62,198 nucleotides of DNA. Source: Tubiluchus corallicola. Its lineage: Eukaryota > Priapulida > Priapulimorpha > Priapulimorphida > Tubiluchidae. Where the stretch lies: contig JAQGDQ010001107.1 in the NCBI GenBank assembly GCA_030141605.1, positions 1 through 62,198 on the forward strand, written 5' to 3'. The first letter of the stretch is position 1, and each line of letters opens with the position of its first letter. Below, one piece after another: positions 24,199 to 35,405 of the stretch. The translations under genes and the position numbers were made by a program. Below the pieces are notes generated by a model. The model was not told the origin of the DNA. It saw only the letters and a list, made by a program, of their open reading frames with translations, and searched no databases.

Positions 24199-25660
24199 CC
24201 CTACGCGTCACGTTGCATTTAGCAGACTTGTACTAGGAAGTCTCAGGAAGTAAACTGGGAGGTAGACTGTGGTTTCCTACACGTCACATTGCATTTAGCA
24301 GACTTGTACTAGGAAGTCTCAGGAAGTAAACTAGGAGGCAGACTGTGGTTCCCTACGCGTCACGTTGCATTTAGCAGACTTGTACTAGGAAGTTGAGAAG
24401 TAAAGTGGGGTAGACTGTGGTTCCTACACGTCACATTGCATTTAGCAGACTTGTACTAGGAAGTCTCGGGAAGTAAACTGGGAGACAGATTGTGGTTCCC
24501 TACGCGTCACGTTGCATTTAGCAGACTTGTACTAGGAAGTCTCAGGAAGTAAACTGGGAGGCAGACTGTGGTTCCCTACACGTCACGTTGCATTTAGCAG
24601 ACTTGTACTAGGAAGTCTCAGGAAGTAAACTGGGAACAGAGTGGTTACCTACACGCACTTTCATTAAGCAACTTGTACTAGGAAGTTTCAGAAAGTAAAC
24701 TGGGAGCAGATGTGGTTTCCTACACGTCACATTGCATTTAGCAGACTTGTACTAGGAAGTCTCAGGAAGTAAACTAGGAGGCAGACTGTGGTTTCCTACA
24801 CGTCACGTTGCATTTAGCAGACTTGTACTAGGAAGTCTCAGGAAGTAAACTGGGAGACAGATTGTGGTTTCCTACACGTCACATTGCATTTAGCAGACTT
24901 GTACTAGGAAGTGTCAGGAAGTAAACTGGGAGACAGACTGTGGTTTCCTACACGTCACATTGCATTTAGCAGACTTGTACTAGGAAGTCTCAGAAAGTAA
25001 ACTGGGAGGCAGATTGTGGTTTCCTACACGTCACATTGCATTTAGCAGACTTGTACTAGGAAGTCTCAGGAAGTAAACTGGGAGGCAGATTGTGGTTCCC
25101 TACACGTCACATTGCAATTAGCAGACTTGTACTAGGAAGTCTCAGGAAGTAAGCTGGAAGGCAGACTGTGGTTCCCTACACGTCACGTTGCATTTAGCAG
25201 ACTTGTACTAGGAAGTCTCAGGAAGTAAACTGGGAGACAGACTGTGGTTCCCTACACGTCACGTTGCATTAAGCAACTTGTACTAGGAAGTGTCAGAAAG
25301 TAAACTGGGAGGCAGATTGTGGTTTCCTACACGTCACGTTGCATTTAGCAGACTTGTACTAGGAAGTCTCAGGAAGTAAACTAGGAGGCAGACTGTGGTT
25401 TCCTACACGTCACGTTGCATTTAGCAGACTTGTACTAGGAAGTCTCAGGAAGTAAGCTGGAAGGCAGATTGTGGTTCCCTACACGTCACATTGCATTTAG
25501 CAGACTTGTACTAGGAAGTCTCAGGAAGTAAACTGGGAGACAGACTGTGGTTTCCTACACGTCACATTGCATTTAGCAGACTTGTACTAGGAAGCCTCAG
25601 GAAGTAAACTGGGAGGCAGACTGTGGTTTCCTACACGTCACGTTGCATCTAGCATTTTGT
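24199..25660. repeat. 76-bp minisatellite, about 19 copies
   Basis: Unit begins CCTACACGTCACATTGCATT, includes GACTTGTACTAGGAAGTCTC and ends GCAGACTGTGGTT(T/C). One or two units near 24630-24720 and 25260 carry short deletions. Confidence 0.95.
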
Positions 25661-26893
25661 TAGTGGCACCTATATACTAAGCTAGTCCTAGCAACAATGA
25701 TACCTTTGCTCGCTGACGTCATTCACGTGGCTTTGACATTCAGAATGGTAAAAACATAAGCATGAAAGAAACGTTAGCTAACCCTAACCAAGTATGAAAA
25801 AGTTGAAGTTATTCACATATAAAATTTATAAAATCCTGCCAATGACTTTTGAATCCTATTACACAGAACGAAACTAACTTAGAGAGGGATATGATTTTTA
25901 TTAAGAACATTGCACTGTATAAGATGTTCTATTTTATTTTTGTCATACGACCTAGCATTATTTTGAGAAGGTACAGTCACTGATATAGAAAAAATTTAAA
26001 ACTTACAATGTTTTTGTTTTCCTCTGATATGAAGAAATCAAAACAAAAATTTAAAAATCAAGAACCATTGTGCAATAATTTTACAAACTATTTTTATTAA
26101 TGAAGAAAAAATATTATGGAATGTCGCTCATATAATTGTAAAAATTGAGCAACATTAGAAACTTTTGGAAGAGTCAGTACATATTAAAAGAGAAGTCATA
26201 AAAACTGTCCAAACAGCTTGCCCTCCCTCCACTGATCGATAGACAATAGTAAAATTTGGCATTCCTTTCCAAAAACGACAAAATATTTTACAATTTTTCA
26301 CTGTGTAACACACAAACAGAAAACACGACACTTGTGCTGCACTCTGCTGGTGAAAATGGTCAAACTCAACTGGTACAGAATAACTAATAAATGTTACAGA
26401 ACTACTTCATATTACTCTGTTTTAAATAAACATGGAAGCCTACATATACATATATGATGTTAACGCTGTATAAACAAGGTAATTATGACGCATTATCTGT
26501 CCTCCTACATGAAGAAATTAAACAGTTTTCTAAAAGTACTAACCAAAAAGTACCAACATATTTTGGCAATTGAAATAATGCAAATTTATCGTGACAGTGA
26601 GGGAATTGGCACATAGTTTCAGTTAATCTATGTATATATATATATATATATGTATGTAACAGTGTTCATTTTAACTCAAATATATATATATATATGTTCT
26701 TGTTCATTTTAGTATATTTAGAGCACTTAAAATACCACTTATAAACACACAGTGCCATCTACTGAGCGTTACAGAATTTAATCCAGGTCAACAATTTAAA
26801 CTTATTAATTTAGAAGGCAGGTATGTTTTTTTCACTGGAAAAAGAGAGATTGTGTAGAGTTAGAAAATATTCTTTTGTCACAAATAAATATGT
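25661..26893. other. Intergenic flank 3' of RSPH3
   Basis: AT-rich, with TATA dinucleotide runs near 26634-26651 and 26681-26694. No gene recognised. Confidence 0.4.
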
Positions 26894-26899
26894 TTTATT
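26894..26899 (-). terminator. Candidate polyadenylation signal of RSPH3
   Basis: AATAAA on the minus strand, about 60 bp downstream of the RSPH3 stop codon. Confidence 0.6.
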
Positions 26900-26957
26900 A
26901 TATAAAGTAAAAATGCTAACAATAGCATTACACAGATATACTCGTGCATTTATATAA

Positions 26958-29900
26958 CTAGGTTGATTTATTGTACATTAAATATTGTTCTTTAAGCTCC
27001 TCTTTTAGTTTGTCATAAGCTTCATTTCGCTCGGTAACAACATCTGTGATTACACCTGCAAGTTACGAATAAATACTAATACATTCAGAAATAATTAAAG
27101 CACACCTGTATTAACAGACTTGTATTCTCAATGTTTTAATACTACAATAAAATTGATCACGATGTTGCACTGCACTGATGTACATTAGATATTTCTCTTT
27201 AACCCTTTCATACCCATTGTATCCCGTGGGATACGAGAATATTTTCTGCCTTTAAAATTAATAAAATTTTAAAACTGACAGTTATTTGATCTGTTAAAAG
27301 TTATTTTGATTTAAGCCAATAACAACAGACTAAAAATGGTGATAAAATGGCAAACTAGAAAATCTACATAGCATAAAAAACTGTGTAAGGTACAGTACTT
27401 TAGAGACGACTTTGTACAGATCAGCATAGCATGCATACTAAATGTCTTAAATACTTTAAAAAATTATCAGCAGTTGCAAAATGAAGCACATTTTATGCTT
27501 CCATTGAATCCCAATGTATCCCGTGGGATACAAGCTGTATTTAGCACACGGGCACAGGTAGAATAAAATAATTATTATGTGTAAACAAGATGGACATACT
27601 GAACAAAAGTACCAAGCCAAAAAATTTTTTCTTATTAAAAAATAATTTGGGACTGAAAGGGTTAATTACACTGTACCAAAAACACAGCACTGAGCATAGA
27701 TAAACTTAACTCATTAGTTAAGGCTCTAGGGTATGCTTATATAGCACAAGCACATGCTCAACCATGTCTCACTTTAAGAGAAAACTCTTAATAAAACACA
27801 ATGTGAAAGCTAAGCTGTTCATCGATCCATTAGCTAAACAGGCCTGGGGATGCTTAACTAAGATTGCTCATAAACCATCCATTAATACCATAGCAGATTA
27901 TTAAAAGATCAGTTGAGTTACAGCATTAGCTGCATCACCTAAGCAAACTGTCAGATCCATAAAAGTGACATCTTCATAAAATTAAAAAACATCAATAAAC
28001 TAAAAAATCAAAAATCAAGACTTACTGTCCAGTATGTTACGGGCCACCGCCGAGTTTGTTACACGAGACAAAACATCATCCATGAGCCAAACCATGAATC
28101 CAGTTTCCACGTCTAAATAACAAATAATCATAATAAACTGACTTGTTCACAAAACTGTCAAATCACGTTGATGCCTGAGTTACGCGTGGCAGGTGAGTTA
28201 TGTATTGAAGAGTCGTGCAAAGAAATAATAGAAACATGCCAATCATCCTACTAGTTACTAACGAGTTGTGCTTTGGCTTATGCCAATTATCCTACTAGTT
28301 ACTAACGAGTTGTGGTGTGGCTTATGCCAATCATCCTACTAGTTACTAGGGGTGAGCATTCTCTACCAGAAAGCGAATTCGAATGGAACCGAACTTCAGT
28401 GTTTCGAATTCGAATTGAGATCCAAAGATTTTTGAACAAGTTTTCGAACCACCAGTAAAAATTAGTCTTACAAAGATCATGCATATCACTAGATTTTGTT
28501 CTGCAATAAAACGACTAGTAATTTCTTTAAAATTGTGCGCAGAAATCACAGCTAAATTATGCTAATTGCATGATGTTTCAATCGTTTTAGTGATCAGGAA
28601 CATATGTGATTGAAGTGCTGAATTATTCGAATCTATAGTTTTGGATTCGAATCGAGTTCGAACTAAAAAAACTCGTTCGAATCGAATTCGAGCGTTCGAT
28701 GCTCACCCCTACTAGTTACTACTAACGAGTTTTGCTTTGGCTTGTTTACACAGCAGATCCCGTCTTTCATATTTATACAAAAAGATTAATTAGAACACCC
28801 CTCTTGTTGATGTATTACAGGTGCAACATGAAATCATTTGTTCACAAGCAAAAGTAACACTTGCTCCCCACAGAGTAAGTTTCAATGAAAAACGGTCACA
28901 CTAGCAGAATAAAAAATAACACAAGAAGGAAAGAACAAAAGACAAAAGAGAATGAAAGACGCGCTTTAAATGTTGCGACTAAAGCGACACTCGGCACAAA
29001 CACGCAAAATGGCCGAAGGTTTTTCAGAGAAAATTGCATTTCTGAGGTGTGTGTGCCAATGCATAAATTCACAAAAAAGAATAATCATTGTAGGCAATAA
29101 ATTGTTCCCTTTGAACAACAAAAAAACCATTGAATGCAGCTGAACAGAAAAGTCACAGAGAAATATATACCGGGTGTCTCAAAAGTCATTGCATACGTTA
29201 TATACCGGATGTCTCAAAAGTCATTGCATACATTATATACCGGGTGTCTCAAAAGTCATTGCATACATTATATACCGGGTGTCTCAAAAGTCATTGCATA
29301 CATTATATACCGGGCCAAACACACATATACGGTTTCAAAAGTCTCATCATTATATACCGGGTGTCTCAAAAGTCATTGCATACAATATATACCGGGTGTC
29401 TCAAAAGTCATTGCATACGTCATATACCGGATGTCTCAAAAGTCATTGCATACAATATATACCGGGTGTCTCAAAAGTCATTGCATGCATTATATACCGG
29501 GTGTCTCAAAAGTCATTGCATACAATATATACCGGGCCAAAACACACAAACCATGTCTCAAAAGTCATTGCATACAATATATACCGGGTGTCTCAAAAGT
29601 CATTGCATTCATTATATACCGGGTGTCTCAAAAGTCATTGCATACAATATGTACCGGGTGTCTCAAAAGTCATTGCATACGTCATATACCGCATGTCTCA
29701 AAAGTCATTGCATACAATATATACCGGGTGTCTCAAAAGTCATTGCATGCATTATATACCGGGTGTCTCAAAAGTCATTGCATACAATATATACCGGATG
29801 TCTCAAAAGTCATTACATACATTATAAACCGGGTGTCTCAAAAGTCATTGCATACAATATATACCGGATGTCTCAAAAGTCATTGCATGCATTATATACC

Positions 29901-32900
29901 GGGTGTCTCAAAAGTCATTGCATACAATATATACCGGATGTCTCAAAAGTCATTGCATACATTATATACCGGGTGTATCAAAAGTCATTGCATACAATAT
30001 ATACCGGATGTCTCAAAAGTCATTGCATACATTATATACCGGGTGTCTCAAAAGTCATTGCATACATTATATACCGGGTGTCTCAAAAGTCATTACATAC
30101 AGTTTACATTTTTTGTTCCTTTTTAACAAGCAAAGCAAAATGTTTAAAAATTGGTACAGATGAATTAAAACTTTGGACAATTCTTATAGTTGAATTAGAT
30201 GAAAATCTGAAGGGAACAACTAGCAGGTTTTTGCTACCTTCTCCAGAGACTTAAAGAGCCTCAGAGACATATCCAAAGGGCGAGTCAAGCATCTTGCATT
30301 GAGAAAGTCTCTCACAGTTCATGAGTGCTGAGGAAGGGCTGCATCTTTTTAAAAAACTACATCGTTAATGATGAGAGAAACGTGTGGTTCATACGATGCT
30401 CTGAATTTCCACTAAACTTCAGCTGATGATTGGTGAGAGAAACGTGTGGTTCATACGATGCTCTGAATTTCTACTAAACTTCAGCTGATGATTGGTGAGA
30501 GAAACGTGTGGTTCATACGATGCTCTGAATTTCTACTAAACTTCAGCTGATGATTGAAGAATCTCATGCAGGCTGATTTTCTACTTTGTTTCTAACATTA
30601 ATGTCATCGTCATAGCAACGTGGTTCCATACGAAAAATAAAAATAAAAATAATTATTAAAGGCCCCTGTTAATTCATGTAAGAGCTTGCTGAGATTGGAG
30701 AAAATTTTAAAAATAAAATTCGAAATCAGAGTGCATAGTGACTTTTGAAACACCCTGTACCTGAAAAGAGCATCTCAATCAACTCAACAATGTTAACTGA
30801 TTAGTACCTCTTTCTACGGGATCGTAAAAATATCCGCTCTGTGTGAGACTAGTGAACACAGCAGGTACAAGATCAGACAAATATCCTTGTGCGAAGGAAC
30901 GTGATGCTATCTTTTCTGCAGTCTCCGCATCTTCTGCCTCAGCCTCCTTCTGTTGCTTCATTCTTCTCAACTGTAACCAGAATAAAAAAACTGAATTCTT
31001 CTAGTCTTGATAAAGCTGCAATGCTTATGCACCAAATGTCAACTCACACAATAAATTTTGGAGAATGTTAGCATGACTGTCTAGAAGGCAAAATATCTGG
31101 GTTCTAATCCCGGTAATGGAACAAAAATTTTTCTAACATTGTTTACATGTAATTATATAATAATCTTAAAGCCAGTCTTCTGAGCCAACGCACAGCTTAT
31201 ATTTAAGCCAAGAATTTTCACATTTTTCATTTTAAGTTCAAAAATTTATCATCATCATCATCATCAAACGCCCATTACGTCTATTGTAGTCATTGGGCGG
31301 ACAGAACTCTAAAATAAAAGAAATCTGCCCTTAAGACTGGTAAACAAGGCAGTTAATCCAGCAAAAAACTAGACTCTGCTATGCCAGTGGCTTGTCAGCA
31401 CCACTTCCGATGCAAAAATTTATCGATACTTTACAAGAAGTTAAACAGTTTACAAATCATGACTATAATTGTTTTTAAAGAATTATGCAGACCGAGTTTA
31501 ATATTTATTACAAATAGCCTGTAAGATTGGAAATTGATTAAGCGAAACTGAAAGTTATCAAAAGAAATTGATAAAATCTCTTCTAAAAACATAAAACTTT
31601 TATGAAAGTCTGTTGAAAAATTGAGATTTTCTTGTTATAAACCGGACAACAAAAAACTCAAAATGTAGTGACAACATGCAATTAAAAAATGGAACAATGT
31701 CATTTTCAGACATTTTCAATGTGGTACCAAGTCAAGGTGTTTAATAAGAAAAATTGTTTATCAATGTTAAGCAGTTTCACACAAAGATAACAATGTGAAC
31801 ATACCTTTTCTTCTTTGTGTCGTCGTTCTTTCTCCTCAAGTCGTTGTGTCTCCGCTAGCTCTGCATTTCTGAGTTCAATAAACGCCCTCTGTTGAGCACG
31901 TAAATCAGCTAATTCTTCTTCTTCCATCACCTCAAGCAGTGACTGTTCGACGGTCTTGCCGACTAGAACTTCTAGGATGGGTTTCACCTCCACATCAAAC
32001 ACAAACAACTATCCAAGAAAGATTATAAACATGATTAATGTATTTTATTAAGATTTCTCACTAAATCTGCTTCGTTAATTTGACCATTTAAAATAATTAA
32101 TTGTCGGTTGAAATATCGGGTGACCCAATGAGACAATGACTAACAGCAACAGCAACATTGGCAGCAATACATGCATTAACAAAACCAGCAACAGCAACAA
32201 TAACAGCAACTGCAACACCTAAAAAAATAACAGCAACTCCAACAACTGCAACAGCTACAGCAACAGCAACAACAGGAACTGCAACAACTGCAACAGTTAC
32301 AACCTTAATAGCAACTGCAACAGCTACGACTACAATAGCAACTGCAGCCGCTACAACAACAACTAAAACAACTGCAGCAAAAACTGCAACAGCTACAACA
32401 ATAACAACAAATTACAAATGATTGATTACAAATTTATTTCTGTACTTAATCACAGACTCTAATACTGATAAGTTTAGGTTACTTTTCATGATTTACAAGT
32501 ATTTTTTAAACATAAAATTTAACACTAAGTGAAATACGACCGATTAATAAACCTACGTACATCGCCTTCATATATCTGCGTTTCTGCATCGAGGCCCGTC
32601 TTTGCAGGCACAAACAAAGGCGTAGATGGGCGATCAAGGAAATAATCAGTTTGGCACTGCGCATCAGTCTCCTCTACTCTGTCATACAATTCTTCTAAAT
32701 ATATTTCAGTCTGAACATCCTGTGTAACATAAAAAGTTAAATGAACTTTCAATTCAAGTAAAAAAAGTTGAAAGGGAAAGAAATGAAAAGTTTGAAAACA
32801 CGACAACTTTCCCTTTAATCACGATTTCAATTCCACATCATAGTTACATAAATAATTATCATTACTGTTATCATTTACCTGTGTTGTTAATTAATGTATC

Positions 32901-35405
32901 AATATTTGAATTCACCTGATGCTTTCGACCCTCAACTGGCTCAGCTGTGGATGGTCTCTCTTCATCAATTTCTCTTGCTGCTCGTTGCTTTGCTGCTGCT
33001 CTCCGTCTTGCAGCAGCTGCTGACTTCTTTTGTGCTTCGACCGCATCAGGTTGGGTTGACTATATAGAAAAAAATCATTTCAATTTCATTTTTTGAAGAT
33101 TTTTCAAGTTTTGCAAAATTTGGGTGAAATTGTTTGTTTTAACCACTTCATTGCCTGTATGGCGAGAATCTTCAGTCATGAAAAATGTTATTCTGCCTGG
33201 TCTGTATGATGAGACTGTGCCATCATGCTTAACACCTGATACCTGGTATCATGCATGGACATGATAGGCAGACTTCATGATATGAGTTACTGAAATAAAC
33301 TGTAGTACTGCAGTAATCTGTAGTAGTCTGTAGTCTGTAGTAATCTGTAGTACTGCAGTAATCTGTAGTCTGTAGTCTGTAGTAATCTGTAGTCTGTAGT
33401 AGTCTGTAGTCTGTAGTAGTCTGTAGTCTGTAGTAATCTGTATAGTCTGTAGTTTGTAGTAATCTGTAGTCTGTAGTAATTTGCAGTCTGCTGTAATCTG
33501 TAGTCTGTAGTCTGTAGTAGTCTGTAGTAATCTGTATAGTCTGTAGTTTGTAGTAATCTGTAGTCTGTAGTAATCTGTAGTCTGCAGTAATCTGTAGTCT
33601 GTAGTAGTCTGTAGTCTGTAGTAATCTGTATAGTCTGTAGTTTGGAGTAATCTGTAGTCTGTAGTAGTCTGTAGTCTGTAATAATCTGTAGTCTGTAGTA
33701 GTCTGTAGTCTGTAGTAATCTGTATAGTCTGTAGTTTGTAGTAATCTGTAGTCTGTAGTAATCTGTAGTCTGTAGTAGTCTGTAGTCTGCAGTAATCTGT
33801 AGTCGTCAGTAGTCTGTAGTTTGGAGTAATCTGTAGTCTGTAGTAGTCTGTAGTCTGTAATAATCTGCAGTCTGTAGTAGTCTGTAGTCTGTAGTAGTCT
33901 GTAGTCTGTAGTAATCTGTATAGTCTGTAGTTTGTAGTAATCTGTAGTCAGTAATCTGTAGTCTGTAGTAGTCAGTAGTCTGTGGTAGCCTGTAGTCTGT
34001 AGTAGCCTGTAGTCTGTAGTAATCTGTAGTCTGTAGTAGTCTGTAGTCTGTAGTAATCTGTATAGTCTGTAGTTTGTAGTAATCTGTAGTCTGTAGTAAT
34101 TTGCAGTCTGCTGTAATCTGTAGTCTGTAGTCTGTAGCAGTCTGTAGTAGTCTGTAGTCTGTAGTAATCTGTATAGTCTGTAGTTTGTAGTAATCTGTAG
34201 TCTGTAGTGATCTGTAGTCTGTAGTAATAGTCTGTAGTCTGTAGTAATCTGTATAGTCTGTAGTTTGGAGTAATCTGTAGTCTGTAGTAGTCTGTAGTCT
34301 GTAATAATCTGTAGTCTGTAGTAGTCTGTAGTCTGTAGTAATCTGTATAGTCTGTAGTTTGTAGTAATCTGTAGTCTGTAGTAATCTGTAGTCTGTAGTA
34401 GTCTGTAGTCTGCAGTAATCTGTAGTCGTCAGTAGTCTGTAGTAGATCTGTAGTCTGTAGTAGTCTGTAGTCTGTAATAATCTGTAGTCTGTAGTAGTCT
34501 GTAGTCTGTAGTAGTCTGTAGTCTGTAGTAATCTGTATAGTCTGTAGTTTGTAGTAATCTGTAGTCTGTAGTAATCTGTAGTCTGCAGTAATCTGTAGTC
34601 TGTAGTAGTCAGTAGTCTGTGGTAGCCTGTAGTAGCCTGTAGTCTGTAGTAATCTGTAGTCTGTAGTAGCGTGTAGTCTATAGTAGTCAGTAGTCTGTGG
34701 TAGCCTGTAGTCTGTAGTAGCCTGTAGTCTGTAGTAGCCTGTAGTCTGTAGTCTGTAGTAGCGTGTAGTCTATAGTAGTCTGTAGTTTGTGGTAATCTAT
34801 ACTCTGTAGTAGTAACTATTCCTTTTCCTGTGTTAGCTACTATACCAAATGCACATCAGAGAGTAGGTTAACATTGATACACTCACATTGCCTCTTGTTT
34901 ACTCTGCTAGATTAAAATGAGCAATTGGTATAGATTCGTACCTGTTGGAATTTTATTGACAATAAATAATATGATTTATTTCCTGTAAAATTGATGAAGT
35001 TTTCCCACATACCAATTGGACTATTCCCGACGCCCATGTGTTTCCTCGATGAACACGTCTATCATACATAATGTTCCCATAATGCTTTTTGTCCAACGGA
35101 ACATTCCTAAAAATAAGTAATGTAAAAAAGCAATCATTTCATTTCTTGTGAGTACAATTAATTTTGTAAAATATTGACAATTTTAATTAAAATTAGCGTT
35201 AATTTTCATTAAAAAAATGAATTAGCCTATGAAACTAGAAATCTTTCGGCATTGCAAAAAACATAATAATCTCAAACAAAACAAAGCAAACTCACGGATC
35301 TCTGTATTTATCCCGATATTTTTCCCGCACTGGAACAGTTCGTGGTGGACTGATGAACGTATAATTTCCTTGCTGACCTGGCTTTAGTGGGAAAATTTCA
35401 GTCAT
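26958..35405 (-). CDS. RSPH3: Radial spoke head/stalk protein 3 (RSPH3), 8 coding exons
   Basis: RSPH3 is the axonemal radial-spoke stalk protein that anchors spokes to the outer doublets of motile cilia and binds protein kinase A regulatory subunits. Coding exons, in gene order: 35296-35405 (ATG at 35403-35405), 35013-35106, 32916-33059, 32561-32719, 31805-32008, 30808-30970, 28026-28112, 26958-27055 (stop TAG). All junctions are GT-AG, phases agree and the total is 352 codons plus stop. Family landmarks are NIMYDRRVHRGNT (exon 2), EGRKHQ/DVQTE and LDRPSTPLFVPAKTG (exons 3-4), the VEVKPILEVLVGKTVEQSLLEV dimerisation/AKAP-like helix followed by a charged coiled coil (exon 5), and the conserved C-terminal region (exons 6-8). 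Introns carry a 1.5-kb minisatellite (intron 2), a transposon-derived array (intron 6) and a MITE (intron 7). The 5' UTR is unresolved. Confidence 0.93.
27203..27661 (+). mobile_element. piggyBac-type MITE, copy C (459 bp)
   Basis: Full-length copy in RSPH3 intron 7 with TTAA at 27199-27202 and 27662-27665. It has the same length and orientation as copy A and differs at few positions, which suggests recent activity of the family. Confidence 0.9.
28238..28346. repeat. 44-bp tandem repeat, third unit split by a MITE
   Basis: Units start GCCAATCATCCTACTAGTTA at 28238, 28282 and 28326. The third resumes after the MITE, at 28712-28748 (ACTAACGAGTTTTGCTTTGG). Confidence 0.85.
28347..28711. mobile_element. 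hAT-type MITE, full copy (365 bp) with 8-bp target duplication
   Basis: Terminal repeats TAGGGGTGAGCAT...ATGCTCACCCCTA, flanked by the direct 8-bp duplication CTAGTTAC (28339-28346 and 28712-28719). The interior is rich in TTCGAATTCGAA blocks. A second full copy lies at 60015-60421 and a fragment at 36470-36548. An 8-bp target duplication is diagnostic of the hAT superfamily. Confidence 0.9.
29165..30102. repeat. 35-bp minisatellite made of a transposon-like terminus, about 27 copies
   Basis: Unit CATTGCATACATTATATACC plus GGGTGTCTCAAAAGT, interrupted twice (about 29314 and 29537) by GGCCAAACACACA-type linkers 223 bp apart. The end TACCGGGTGTCTCAAAAGTC closely matches the reverse complement of 30740-30762. 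All three plus-strand frames are open, so the predicted proteins are repeat artefacts. It lies within RSPH3 intron 6. Confidence 0.9.
30371..30556. repeat. 62-bp tandem repeat, 3 copies
   Basis: Unit GAGAGAAACGTGTGGTTCAT followed by a segment ending in TTCAGCTGATGATT. It sits between the 35-bp array and the single inverted terminus at 30740. Confidence 0.9.
30740..30762. mobile_element. Inverted terminus matching the 35-bp array
   Basis: Its reverse complement, TACAGGGTGTTTCAAAAGTC, matches the repeated TACCGGGTGTCTCAAAAGTC of the array with only two mismatches. It ends in TA like the array units. I infer that it is the opposite end of a non-autonomous TA-inserting element spanning about 29165-30762. 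Confidence 0.65.
31060..31125 (+). other. tRNA-like (SINE-type) sequence
   Basis: A TAGCATGACTG A-box-like motif is followed about 35 bp later by GGTTCTAATCC, a good pol III B box. It does not fold into an obvious complete tRNA. A similar arrangement occurs at about 58059-58132. A tRNA-derived SINE remnant is suggested. Confidence 0.3.
31246..31420 (-). mobile_element. Possible RTE-type retrotransposon 3' tail
   Basis: Starts with an ATC trinucleotide run directly joined to AAACGCCCATTACGTC, a layout common at RTE-clade 3' ends read on the opposite strand. There is no coding part. Class inferred with low confidence. Confidence 0.35.
32138..32415. repeat. ACAGCAACTGCAAC-type trinucleotide/hexanucleotide tract
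   Basis: Impure ACA/GCA/ACT repeat in RSPH3 intron 4. The Thr/Ala-rich open frame on the plus strand is compositional and antisense to the gene. Confidence 0.9.
33295..34815. repeat. CTGTAGTAAT/CTGTAGT minisatellite with 620-bp higher-order period
   Basis: About 1.5 kb of alternating CTGTAGT, CTGTAGTAAT and CTGTATAGT modules in RSPH3 intron 2. The variant TTGCAGTCTGCTGTAATCTG recurs at 33481 and 34101 (620 bp apart), and AGTCGTCAGT at 33801 and 34423 (622 bp). The array therefore contains a large duplicated block. Confidence 0.93.

Noticed and set aside
24199-25660. CRISPR-like regularly spaced repeats
   Set aside because: Repeat units abut with no unique spacers, and the host is eukaryotic. 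It is a minisatellite.
29130-30254. Plus-strand open frames up to 374 codons (SQKSLHTLYTGC-type repeats)
   Set aside because: Translation of the 35-bp array in all three frames, antisense to an RSPH3 intron.
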